DNA of 12,901 bases, taken from Chloroflexota bacterium (GTDB taxonomy: Bacteria > Chloroflexota > Anaerolineae > Fen-1058). Positions 1 through 8,051 of the stretch are shown here, in pieces (position 1 is the stretch's first letter; each line of letters begins with the position of its first letter). The translations under genes and the position numbers were made by a program. The notes beneath the pieces are model-generated. The model was not told the DNA's origin. It did no database searches and saw nothing but the letters and a program-made list of their open reading frames with translations. The DNA lies in the NCBI GenBank assembly GCA_016219235.1, contig JACRBO010000536.1, forward strand, positions 1 through 12,901. Direction: 5' to 3'.

Positions 1-49
1 CAGGCTAATGAACGGCGAAGCACGGCCCGCGCAGCAGAATGGACAAACC

Positions 50-394
50 ATGCGCCAGCCTGTGTTGATCATCAATAGCGGTTCGATCTTTGATACCAGC
101 CTGTTGCAATTGTTAAAATCCGCCGCCGATCTGGACGTGCACGACGTGTCCGATCAAGATGAGGCTGCGCTGAAACGGGCTATCGTTCAATTCGCGCCGC
201 GCACCGTGGTTATTAATGACAGTGAGGAAGGCGCGGCCCTGCGGCTGTTGAAGTTGTTCAGCACTTTTCAGTTCGCCCGACGCCTGCGCGTCATTGTGGT
301 CCAGATCGCCGACAACGTCATCCAGCACTACGACATCAAGCAAGTGATAGCGACCGAGAGCGCCGATCTGGTAGCGCTCATCCGGAGCGAATGA
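50..394 (+). CDS. Small receiver-like protein, function unknown
   Basis: A 114-residue soluble protein with no signal peptide or membrane segment. It alternates predicted strands and helices like a CheY-type receiver: a first strand PVLIINSG (residues 4-11), a third strand RTVVIND (51-57) ending in Asp57, a fourth strand LRVIVVQIA (79-87), and a final helix near 105-113. The acidic pair that normally follows strand 1 is replaced by Asn9-Ser10, so ordinary magnesium-dependent phosphorylation is doubtful even though Asp57 sits where a receiver carries its phospho-acceptor. The start at 50 is preferred because the strand-1 sequence follows at once and GGACAAACC precedes it, resembling the leader of the next gene. 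The frame is also open through an ATG at 8 to the window edge, so a longer N-terminus is possible. The stop lies 44 bp before the next start, suggesting co-transcription. The receiver resemblance is from strand pattern only; the family is not recognised. Confidence 0.6.
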   Translation: MRQPVLIINSGSIFDTSLLQLLKSAADLDVHDVSDQDEAALKRAIVQFAPRTVVINDSEEGAALRLLKLFSTFQFARRLRVIVVQIADNVIQHYDIKQVIATESADLVALIRSE

Positions 395-425
395 TTTCAT
401 CAACCTGGCAACACGAAGCACAATC

Positions 426-432
426 AAAGGAG
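426..432 (+). promoter_or_regulatory. Ribosome binding site that fixes the start of the large modular gene
   Basis: AAAGGAG lies 6 nt before ATG 439. It selects that codon over the in-frame ATG at 391, which overlaps the previous stop (ATGA), has no comparable Shine-Dalgarno sequence, and would add 16 polar residues ahead of the signal peptide. Confidence 0.8.
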
Positions 433-438
433 CAAACC

Positions 439-3400
439 ATGCTGCGTAAGAAGACTCTGGCAACTCTCTCGCTTCAGTTGGCGCTGATCGTGGCGCTGAT
501 CGCGCCGGGCGTGCCGCTGGCCGCCCCGCCTCAGCGTGCGGTCGCGCAGGTGGCAACGACCAATTCGCTGCGTCTGCGCGTGGTGAGCGCCCGCACCGAG
601 CCGGATCATCCCGGCGGCCCGGTGACCGTGGGCGACCCCGTCACCACCTACCAGTTCATGATCAACGTCGACAATACCGGCGACCCCCAACAGGCACGCG
701 AGACCGGTTGCGCGCCCGAAAATCCCGGTTATCCCGACAGCTGCGACTGGCCGTCCATTCGCGCCGTGCCCGGGGCCGCGCCCGTCTTCACGCAGGGCGA
801 CAACACGACCCTGAATGAGACGACCGGTTTCGATCTGCCCGACGGCAAATATCTGATTACCGTGTTGGCCGACGGCTATAAGATCGACGGCGCGCACTTC
901 AGCGTGCCGTTGGAATCACCCGGAATCGTCGAGGTGGGCGTGCAGCCGCATCCGCTGCCGCCGGCCACCATGCGCATCAAGGTCTTCGAGGACATCACCT
1001 CGACCAACGGCCAATTCGATGCGCCCGGCGAGAGCGGCCTGGCCGGTTTCCGCGCCAGCATCAACGACATCCTCGGCGAAATCACCGTCGATGTCTTTGG
1101 CAATCCGTTGTGCACCGAATATGCTGCCAACGGCGATCCGCTGCCGGGCAACACCGGCGCGTGTCTGGTCAGCGATGCCAACGGCGACATCGCCATCCCC
1201 AACCTGGGACCCAACCGTTACGATGTGTTGGTTATTCCGCCCGACGGCGAGACGTGGATCGAGACGACCACGCTGGAAGGTTCGTGGAGCTGGGACACGT
1301 GGCTGCAAGAAGGCGGCACCGGCCTGGACAATGAATTCGTCGTCGCGGGCGAGCCATTCCCGTGGACGATCTTTGGTTTTGTGCGGCCCATGAACCTGCT
1401 CACGAACACCGCCGTCACAGGCGGCGTCAGCGGCACCGTCGTCAAGGCGGCCGTGTACATTCCGCAGAGCGGCGGCCTGCCCTACTACGGCGGCGAATGG
1501 AACGGGCTGAACGGCGCTAAAGTGACCGGCCCGATTGAGGATGGCTGGGTGGCTTTGTCCGATCTGCAAAACGGCGATACTGCCGTCTACATCGGCCAGG
1601 CCAATCCCGATGGGACCTTCAGCATCCCGCACGTCCCCGACGGCAACTATCTCTTCACCTATTGGGATCGCAAGCTGCACCACATTCTGGACTGGCTGCA
1701 AGTGACCGTGTCCAACGGCCAAATGACCGATCTGGGCAGCCCCTTCCTGACCGGGTGGTTCACCCGCTTCGAAGGCACGGTCTTCAACGATCTCAACAGC
1801 AACGGCAAACAAGACCCCGGCGAGCCGGGCATTGCCGATTATCTGGTGGTGCTGAAAGATCGCGACAACACCGAGATCGACCGCATGTCGATCGCGGCCA
1901 CCACCGATCAGAACGGCCGCTACGTCTTTGAGAAAGCCTACCCGATGGGGTCGTGGATGATCCTCGAAGCCTACAACGATCGCTACTACACCACCGGCGT
2001 CACCTATCAAGTCGAGAATCAACCGACTGAGACGACCGTGCTGGGTGCGGGCGTCGATGTGGGCGTGCTGCCCACGCTGGGCCAGACGGGCCGCCTCGAC
2101 TGGGGTGTGCGTCCTTACGATCGCGGTATCAACGGCGGCATCGTCGGCACGGTCAGTTACGACACCACCCGCAATGAACTCGATCCGCGCTTTGCGGCGG
2201 TCGAAGGCTGGCAACCCGGCATCCCTGGCCTGACGGTCAATCTGTACGGGGCCGTCATCGACGAAAACGGCGAGTATGTGTTTGACGCGAACGGCGCGTA
2301 TGCTCGAACCGCCCTGCTGAACACGACGCCTACCGAAACGTGGGAGCAGCCCGTAGACTGCCAGGCGCGTGACGCCAACGGCAATCCGCTCGATCAGTAC
2401 GCGCTGCCCCCGGCCACCGGCGGCTACCGCTGTCTGGAAGCGCCCATGACGGGTCTGCAATTCCAATCGGGTTTTGCCACGCTCGATGGCAACTACGGCT
2501 TCGGCGACGGCTGCTTCGGCCCCGGAGGTTTCGACGTGAACACCGGCGCGTGCGCAGACGGCAGCGACCCGACCCCGTTACCGGCCGGTGATTACCTGGT
2601 GGAAATCGTCAGCACGCAAGACGCCTTCGGCAACGACATTTACAAAGTCACCAAAGAAGAAGACATCAACATCTTTGATGGTGACGAGTTTGTGCCGCAG
2701 GTTCCGCCTCCGGCGTGCGCGGGCGCGCTGCACACCGTCGATGTGGCGGGTGTCGGCGTTGACGGGCCGGAGGCTGTCGATAATCCGCTCTTCGCCGACG
2801 GCGGCGGCAGCCCGTACGAAGGTATGGCGCGCCCGTTGTGCGATGTGAAACTGGTGCCGTTGGGCAACGGCCGCTCGATCGCGCCCACGTTCAACTTCTT
2901 CACCGAAGTGCCCATCCCCGGCAAGTGGAAGGGGTACATCATCGACGATCTGACGCTGGAAACCGATCAGCGCGATCTGTTCCTGGGCGAAAAGGCCGGC
3001 GCACCCAATATGCCGATCGGCATCTACGACTTCACCAATCGCCTGATCACGACGATCCAGTCCGATCCCAACGGCGTGTTTGAAGTGCTGTTGCCATCCT
3101 CCAACACGATCAACTGTCCAACGCCCTCCGGCGTCTGCCCCAATGTCTACTACATGCTGGGCAACGATCCAGGCCAGCCGGGCCGCTTGAACACCAACTA
3201 TAACCCGCAGTACCGCACCATCGGGGCCAGTTTCGAGATTTGGCCGGGCGCGGTTCTACCATCGGACCTGGCGCCCACGCAAATCGGTGTCAGTATCACC
3301 GCGCCGGGTTCGCAGTTCACTGCGCCGCCGTCGTGCGCGCTGGACTCGACTACGCCCCAGTTGTTTGCGGTGTCGCAGCCCTATGTGACGGACAGTCTGC

Positions 3401-6400
3401 GAACCATCACCCTTCAGGGCCAGGGCTTTGGCATCACGCAAGGCGCAGGTCAGGTCACGTTGGATGGCACACTCAATCTGCCAGTGACCTCCTGGACCGA
3501 TTCGCAAATTGTGGTGACGGTGCCCGTTGGCGCGGCGGGCGGTCCACATCAACTCGCTGTCCGAGCGGCCAATGGCCAGGGCACGGTCAACGGCTTGACT
3601 ATCCATGTCCTCACACCGGACACCATCCCGGCCACCGCGGTGCTGGATAACTTCAATCGGACCGACAACACGAATCTGGGAGCCAACTGGAGCACGCCCA
3701 CTACCGGTTATCGCGTGAACGCCAACACCTTGCAGGTGCGCAGCGGCGCCAGCCAAATCCGGTGGACAGCCGCCTCCTTTGGTGCTAACCAGGAGGCCTA
3801 CTTTACCTTTACGGACGTGTCAACCACTGCCACCGAGCAAGACCTGGTGCTGAAGAACACCGGCGGGGGTACCGCCATGATCCAGGTCATCTATAATCGG
3901 CCCGCCAGCCAGGTGCGGATCGAGACACTCGATCCGGTCAATGGCTGGGTAGTGCGTGCAACGCTGTCGGGTGCTACGTTTGCCAATGGCGATCGATTTG
4001 TGGCGCGAGCATCGCAAAGCGGCACCGTGCGCGTCTACAAGAACAGCACTCTGATCGGCAGCACCAATGTCACGAGTGGCGCCAATCCGTGGCCGATCAC
4101 GCTGGCGCAGTCAGGCGGCCAGATCGGTGTGGCCTTCATCGGCACCACCAACACCGGAGCCGGCGACGCCCGCATCAATGACTTCGGCGGCGGTTCGCTG
4201 GCGGCGGGCGCGGGTTACAGTCCTGCTCTGTACGAGGTCGGCCCCTGCCATCCGTATGCCACCATTCAAAGCGCCATTGATGCCGCTGCCGGGCAGGGCG
4301 ATGATTCACTGGTGGTAGTCTACCCTGACACGCCGACGCTGTTCAACCCGCAGGGCCTGTACTACGAAAATCTGGTGATCTACGAGTCAGTGAAACTGCA
4401 GGGCGTCGGTCCGGGCGGTGTGCGTGCCGACAGCTCATTCGTGCCGGGTTCGGCCATCGACGGTGTGCGCATGACAGGCGACACCGACTACTCGGAAAAC
4501 TGGCGCGTGTTCGTGGAAGGTCTGACCTGGGACGGCAACCAGACTATGTACGAAGGCCCGGTGATCTATCTGCTCGTGGAGGACGGCGAACTCACGTCGG
4601 GCTACCCCACCACGATCGATGGTTTCACGATCCAGGGCGGCGATCAGCAGGGCTTCCCCAACTTCCTGCCAGGCGCTGAGCCGGGCGCGCAGAACATCGT
4701 CACCGTGCAGGGCGGCGGCATCTTCGCCAACGCCTACGCGCGCTACCTGCAAATCACCAATAACATCCTGCGCAGCAACGGCGGCGCGTATGCCGGTGCG
4801 ATTCGTCTGGGCACGCCGCATCTGCCCGGCGCAGCCAACGACAATCAAAACGATGGCGTGCGCATCGCTAATAACCGCATCCTCGCCAACGGCGGCACAA
4901 ATCTGGCGGGCGCGATCGGGTTGTTCTCCGGCTCCGACGGGTACGAGGTCGCCTACAACGACATCTGCGGCAACTTCTCGGCCGAGTATGGCGGCGGCGT
5001 CAGCCACTATGGCTACAGCCCCAACGGTAGCATTCACCACAATCGCATCTACTTCAACCGCTCGTACGACGAGGGCGGCGGGATCATGATCGCGGGTGAA
5101 CTGCCAGCCGATCCGGCGCTGTTGTCGCCCGGTTCCGGCCCGGTGGACATCTACAACAACCTGATCCAGGCAAACCTGGGCAATGACGACGGCGGCGGCA
5201 TCCGCTTCCTGATGGCGGGCAACTTCCCGATGAATGTCTACAACAACCTGATCGTGAATAACATCTCCACGCACGAAGGCGGCGGCATCAGCCTCAACGA
5301 TGCGCCGGATGTGCGCGTGTTCAACAACACGATCATGAAGAATCTGACCACGGCGACGGCGGTCACCAGCAACGGGCAGCCGGCTCCGGCGGGTCTGTCC
5401 AGTTCACGCAACAGCGCGCTGCTGCAAGCCACGCTGCCGGGTGGTTCGCCGCTGTTCAGTAATCCGCTGCTGTTCAACAACATCTTCTGGGAGAACCGCG
5501 CGGGTACCTGGGCGGGTGGTGGTGTCGCGGGCCTTGGCCTGGCGGGCGATCCCAGCCCGATTAACTACTGGGATTTGGGCGTATCCGACGGCACCGGCTT
5601 GCTTGCGCCAACCAACTCGTTGTTGCAAGTCACTCTGGGCACCATTGCTGATGCGTCCAACGTCGTCGGGACCGATCCGCAGATCGTCACGCAGTATGAC
5701 ACCTCGGTATCGGTGCTGCCGTGGCGCGGCAATCCGCGCTTCATCGATCCGATCATCGTGGCGGTCGATGCGCCTGTAACCTTGCTGGGCGACTATCACC
5801 TCCAGAGCGCGTCGGCGGCGCAAAACGGCGGTGCAGCCAGCAAGAGCGGTGTGGCCGCACCCGCGACCGATTACGATGGTCAGACCCGTCCGGCTGGCGG
5901 CGGCTTCGACATGGGTGCGGATGAAATCGCGGCAGTAGTCGCTCCGTTCCCGGCCACGGCGGTCTTAGACACCTTCAATCGGGCCAACAACACGAACCTG
6001 GGAGCCAACTGGAGCACGCCTTCCACCGGTTATCGCGTGAATGCCAACACCTTGCAGGTGCGCAGCGGCGCCAGCCAGATTCGCTGGACGGCTGCCTTTG
6101 GCGCAAACCAGGAAGCCTACTTCACCTTTACGGACGTGTCCACCACTGCCAGCGAGCAAGACCTGGTGCTGAAGAACACCGGCGGAAGTACCGCCATGAT
6201 CCAGGTCATCTACAATCGGCCCGCCAGCCAGGTGCGGATCGAGACACTCGATCCGGTCAATGGCTGGGTGGTTCGGGCGACACTGCCAGCCGTCACATTT
6301 GTGAACAGCGACCAGTTTGGCGCGCAAGCCCTGCAAGACGGCACAGTGCGCGTCTACAAGAATGGCAGCCTGATCGGCAGCACCAACGTCACCAGCGGCG

Positions 6401-6669
6401 CTGCGCCATGGCCGACCGCGTTGGCGCAGGCGGGTGGTCAGATCGGCGTGGCCTTCATCGGTACCACCAACATCGGAGCCGGCGATGCCCGTATCAACGA
6501 CTTCGGCGGTGGTTCAGTGGCTGCCCCGCTGAGTATCGCAGCCGCAAAGCTCAGCGGCGGCATCAAGACTACGGATATTGCGCCGCTGCCACTGCCGTTT
6601 GAAGTGAATCATCTCTTGGCCCCTGACGCGGCCACGAGCACTGGCCTGGGCGCGCTGCAACGGCCCTAA
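439..6669 (+). CDS. Giant secreted modular protein (SdrD/Cna-B-like, TIG, jelly-roll, beta-helix)
   Basis: A 2,076-residue protein. A Sec signal peptide (Lys4-Lys5 followed by a hydrophobic run to about residue 22) likely ends near Ala-Val-Ala-Gln37. In order it holds: beta-rich SdrD/Cna-B-like modules near residues 178-280, 445-510 (VFNDLNSNGKQDPGEPGI, a typical SdrD-B calcium-loop sequence), 566-640 and 827-920; an IPT/TIG domain (about 974-1058, with LQGQGFG); a jelly-roll-like domain (1064-1256, DNFNR...LGANWS); a right-handed beta-helix (about 1260-1815) opening with PYATIQSAIDAA and carrying NN-I...GGGI rungs at about 1430-1635; a closing motif DYDGQTRP..GG.DMGADE (about 1812-1828); and a second copy of the jelly-roll (1838-2029). 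No LPXTG, PEP-CTERM or other anchor is visible at the C-terminus, which ends GALQRP. By family it is a surface or matrix protein with possible glycan binding, not an obvious enzyme. Being upstream of three cupredoxin genes, it may be a scaffold for them (inference). Confidence 0.93.
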   Translation: MLRKKTLATLSLQLALIVALIAPGVPLAAPPQRAVAQVATTNSLRLRVVSARTEPDHPGGPVTVGDPVTTYQFMINVDNTGDPQQARETGCAPENPGYPDSCDWPSIRAVPGAAPVFTQGDNTTLNETTGFDLPDGKYLITVLADGYKIDGAHFSVPLESPGIVEVGVQPHPLPPATMRIKVFEDITSTNGQFDAPGESGLAGFRASINDILGEITVDVFGNPLCTEYAANGDPLPGNTGACLVSDANGDIAIPNLGPNRYDVLVIPPDGETWIETTTLEGSWSWDTWLQEGGTGLDNEFVVAGEPFPWTIFGFVRPMNLLTNTAVTGGVSGTVVKAAVYIPQSGGLPYYGGEWNGLNGAKVTGPIEDGWVALSDLQNGDTAVYIGQANPDGTFSIPHVPDGNYLFTYWDRKLHHILDWLQVTVSNGQMTDLGSPFLTGWFTRFEGTVFNDLNSNGKQDPGEPGIADYLVVLKDRDNTEIDRMSIAATTDQNGRYVFEKAYPMGSWMILEAYNDRYYTTGVTYQVENQPTETTVLGAGVDVGVLPTLGQTGRLDWGVRPYDRGINGGIVGTVSYDTTRNELDPRFAAVEGWQPGIPGLTVNLYGAVIDENGEYVFDANGAYARTALLNTTPTETWEQPVDCQARDANGNPLDQYALPPATGGYRCLEAPMTGLQFQSGFATLDGNYGFGDGCFGPGGFDVNTGACADGSDPTPLPAGDYLVEIVSTQDAFGNDIYKVTKEEDINIFDGDEFVPQVPPPACAGALHTVDVAGVGVDGPEAVDNPLFADGGGSPYEGMARPLCDVKLVPLGNGRSIAPTFNFFTEVPIPGKWKGYIIDDLTLETDQRDLFLGEKAGAPNMPIGIYDFTNRLITTIQSDPNGVFEVLLPSSNTINCPTPSGVCPNVYYMLGNDPGQPGRLNTNYNPQYRTIGASFEIWPGAVLPSDLAPTQIGVSITAPGSQFTAPPSCALDSTTPQLFAVSQPYVTDSLRTITLQGQGFGITQGAGQVTLDGTLNLPVTSWTDSQIVVTVPVGAAGGPHQLAVRAANGQGTVNGLTIHVLTPDTIPATAVLDNFNRTDNTNLGANWSTPTTGYRVNANTLQVRSGASQIRWTAASFGANQEAYFTFTDVSTTATEQDLVLKNTGGGTAMIQVIYNRPASQVRIETLDPVNGWVVRATLSGATFANGDRFVARASQSGTVRVYKNSTLIGSTNVTSGANPWPITLAQSGGQIGVAFIGTTNTGAGDARINDFGGGSLAAGAGYSPALYEVGPCHPYATIQSAIDAAAGQGDDSLVVVYPDTPTLFNPQGLYYENLVIYESVKLQGVGPGGVRADSSFVPGSAIDGVRMTGDTDYSENWRVFVEGLTWDGNQTMYEGPVIYLLVEDGELTSGYPTTIDGFTIQGGDQQGFPNFLPGAEPGAQNIVTVQGGGIFANAYARYLQITNNILRSNGGAYAGAIRLGTPHLPGAANDNQNDGVRIANNRILANGGTNLAGAIGLFSGSDGYEVAYNDICGNFSAEYGGGVSHYGYSPNGSIHHNRIYFNRSYDEGGGIMIAGELPADPALLSPGSGPVDIYNNLIQANLGNDDGGGIRFLMAGNFPMNVYNNLIVNNISTHEGGGISLNDAPDVRVFNNTIMKNLTTATAVTSNGQPAPAGLSSSRNSALLQATLPGGSPLFSNPLLFNNIFWENRAGTWAGGGVAGLGLAGDPSPINYWDLGVSDGTGLLAPTNSLLQVTLGTIADASNVVGTDPQIVTQYDTSVSVLPWRGNPRFIDPIIVAVDAPVTLLGDYHLQSASAAQNGGAASKSGVAAPATDYDGQTRPAGGGFDMGADEIAAVVAPFPATAVLDTFNRANNTNLGANWSTPSTGYRVNANTLQVRSGASQIRWTAAFGANQEAYFTFTDVSTTASEQDLVLKNTGGSTAMIQVIYNRPASQVRIETLDPVNGWVVRATLPAVTFVNSDQFGAQALQDGTVRVYKNGSLIGSTNVTSGAAPWPTALAQAGGQIGVAFIGTTNIGAGDARINDFGGGSVAAPLSIAAAKLSGGIKTTDIAPLPLPFEVNHLLAPDAATSTGLGALQRP
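3628..4206 (+). repeat. Jelly-roll domain repeat, copy 1
   Basis: A 579-bp segment coding for 193 residues, from PATAVLDNFNR to the Ala pair after NDFGGGSL. It recurs as copy 2 at 5950-6525, in the same frame and orientation, on the other side of the beta-helix region. The two share a perfect 56-bp run (3895-3950 = 6214-6269), while a stretch further on (about 3955-4025) is clearly diverged. Copy 1 has one extra Ser codon (AASFG against AAFG). The fold assignment (concanavalin/LamG-like) rests on the D.FNR...LG.NWS opening and the alternating beta-rich pattern. Confidence 0.93.
5950..6525 (+). repeat. Jelly-roll domain repeat, copy 2
   Basis: A 576-bp segment coding for 192 residues and matching copy 1 at 3628-4206. 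Differences are patchy: long identical runs alternate with a diverged block at about 6275-6345, where LPAVTFVNSDQFGAQ replaces LSGATFANGDRFVAR. Such a mosaic fits a recent duplication with partial gene conversion, or selection on one loop. The copies start 2,322 bp apart, a whole number of codons. Confidence 0.93.
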
Positions 6670-6695
6670 GTCGGGTAGTCGATCAACTTCTCACA

Positions 6696-6742
6696 GTCTG
6701 CGTCTTCGCCGAAGCCGAAAAGTCTGAGGCGAGGACGCAGAC
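6696..6742 (+). other. Intergenic hairpin before the first cupredoxin gene
   Basis: A 15-base arm (GTCTGCGTCTTCGCC, 6696-6710) pairs with 6728-6742 (GGCGAGGACGCAGAC) around a 17-nt loop. There is one G-U wobble and no mismatch in RNA. No U-tract follows, so it does not look like an intrinsic terminator. It lies just upstream of the Shine-Dalgarno AAGGGAG (6746-6752) of the gene at 6761. A role in mRNA processing, stability or dampening of readthrough is possible; none can be shown from sequence alone. Confidence 0.75.
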
Positions 6743-6760
6743 ACCAAGGGAGACACCAGC

Positions 6761-8035
6761 ATGACTCAAACACCACCTTCACGTCACTTGTCGCGCCGCG
6801 ATTTTCTAAGGTTAGGCGGGGGCCTGACGCTGGCCAGCGTGGGCGCTACACCCATGTTACGCACGGTCTTGCGGCCGATCGCGCTGTCGCCCGCCCAGCA
6901 GGCAGCCGCGCCCGATGTGCATCTGGTAGGCACGGATGGTTGGATCTATCTGCCGCCTTCTCCGGCGATTCCGCCTTATCATCCCGATGTGCTTGCGCCG
7001 GCGCCGTACACGACGTATATGTTTGGCTTTCGGGACGTCACCGGCCTGACCGGTACGCAGATTCAAGATCAAAAAATGAAGGCGCAAGCCTCCGCGCCGC
7101 TGCTCTGGGCCGACGAGAACGTCGACTATCGCATTCAGTTGAGCAACCTGGGCCTGGCCATGCGGCCTGACCTCACCGACTCGCACACGGTGCACTGGCA
7201 CGGTTTCCGCAACGCCATCCCGATGTTTGACGGTGAGCCGTCATCGTCGGTGGCCGTACCGATCAATCGTGATCTGACCTACTTCTATCGGCCGCGTGAA
7301 CCCGGCACCTACATGTATCACTGTCACTTTGAAGACACCGAGCACGTCCACATGGGCATGACGGGCACGATCTTCATTCGCCCGGCGCAGAACGGCAACA
7401 CGGCGCTGTATCCCAGCGGCAAGTATGCATACAACGATGGCGACGGATCAACCGGCTACGATCGCGAGTATGCCATGTTCCTCAGCGAAGTCTGGGCCGA
7501 GTCTCACTGGGCCGACGCGCACATCCAACTGCCCGAGTGGACGGACTATCGCCCCGATTTTTACCTGCTGAACGGGCGCGTCTATCCCGACACGTTGGAA
7601 GCCAACTTCGATCCGATGACGGACTATCCGTCCGGCTCGGTGGGCGAGCGGCTGCGCTATCAACCCATCTCATCGCTAGTTCAGGCCAACGCGGGCGAGC
7701 GTGTGTTGCTGCGCTTTGCGAACCTGGGCTTCAAACAGCAGTCGATGACGCTGGGCGGCCTCAAGCTGCGCGTCGTCGGCAAAGATGCCACGCTGCTGCG
7801 CGGGCGCGACGGGACCGATCTCAGTTACGAGACCAACACGATCGTGATCGGTGCGGGCGAAAGCGTCGATGCGATCTTCACCGCGCCGCCCGTCGCCGCA
7901 CTGACCACGTATCGCCTGTACAACCGCAACCTGCACCGGCTCAACACTGGCGGAGGCGCGGGTTATGGCGGACAGCTGACGGACGTGCGCATCGTGCCGA
8001 GTGGTCTGCCGGCGCAAACTGCGCCGAATACGTAG
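6761..8035 (+). CDS. Multicopper oxidase-like protein A: active first domain, ligand-free second domain, Tat-exported
   Basis: A 424-residue two-domain cupredoxin protein. The Tat signal has SRRDFLR at residues 11-17 and a hydrophobic stretch at about 18-30, so it is probably exported folded. Domain 1 (about 52-207) is canonical for a multicopper oxidase: His145-Trp-His147 within HWHGF, a downstream MFDGEP, and His187-Cys188-His189, then His195 and Met200. Cys188, His195 and Met200 fit a type 1 copper site, and the two HxH pairs are half of a trinuclear cluster. Cys188 is the only cysteine in the protein. HxH-X5-His is the spacing I recall from first domains of two-domain laccases. Domain 2 (about 225-418, with YLLNGRVYPDTL) has lost its ligands: Met329-Thr-Leu331 and Asn388-Arg-Asn390 occupy the HxH positions. 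It therefore cannot form a trinuclear site alone. AAGGGAG precedes the ATG by 8 nt, and the next gene starts 16 bp after the stop. Family: secreted copper-dependent oxidase of laccase type; substrate unknown. Confidence 0.95.
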   Translation: MTQTPPSRHLSRRDFLRLGGGLTLASVGATPMLRTVLRPIALSPAQQAAAPDVHLVGTDGWIYLPPSPAIPPYHPDVLAPAPYTTYMFGFRDVTGLTGTQIQDQKMKAQASAPLLWADENVDYRIQLSNLGLAMRPDLTDSHTVHWHGFRNAIPMFDGEPSSSVAVPINRDLTYFYRPREPGTYMYHCHFEDTEHVHMGMTGTIFIRPAQNGNTALYPSGKYAYNDGDGSTGYDREYAMFLSEVWAESHWADAHIQLPEWTDYRPDFYLLNGRVYPDTLEANFDPMTDYPSGSVGERLRYQPISSLVQANAGERVLLRFANLGFKQQSMTLGGLKLRVVGKDATLLRGRDGTDLSYETNTIVIGAGESVDAIFTAPPVAALTTYRLYNRNLHRLNTGGGAGYGGQLTDVRIVPSGLPAQTAPNT

Positions 8036-8045
8036 GAGAAGGGAG
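8034..8045 (+). promoter_or_regulatory. Ribosome binding site overlapping the stop of protein A
   Basis: AGGAG (8034-8038, sharing bases with the TAG stop) and AAGGGAG (8039-8045) lie ahead of ATG 8052; the second has 6-nt spacing. They select 8052 over an upstream in-frame start near 8001 inside gene A, and over the internal ATG at 8094. The overlap with the stop suggests translational coupling, which would favour matched synthesis of A and B. Confidence 0.75.
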
Positions 8046-8051
8046 CCAACC

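Noticed and set aside
391..438. Start of the giant protein at ATG 391, overlapping the previous stop (ATGA)
   Set aside because: It would place 16 polar residues before the signal peptide and lacks a good Shine-Dalgarno, whereas ATG 439 has AAAGGAG at ideal spacing.
916..2466. Long minus-strand open frame of 516 codons opposite the giant protein
   Set aside because: It mirrors a well-supported + strand gene in GC-rich DNA, has no recognisable domain and a skewed His/Arg/Gly/Val composition. The same applies to the minus-strand frames at 4435-5274, 8454-9632, 9577-10731 and 11026-11721.
6600..6669. C-terminal sorting signal on the giant protein
   Set aside because: The last residues show no LPXTG, PEP-CTERM, type IX motif or hydrophobic segment followed by basic residues.
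7184..7360. Protein A as a copper nitrite reductase (NirK)
   Set aside because: A has HWHG and HCH motifs with the downstream DGEP typical of laccase-type oxidases. NirK has a single-His type 2 site and an H-C-A sequence at the matching point.
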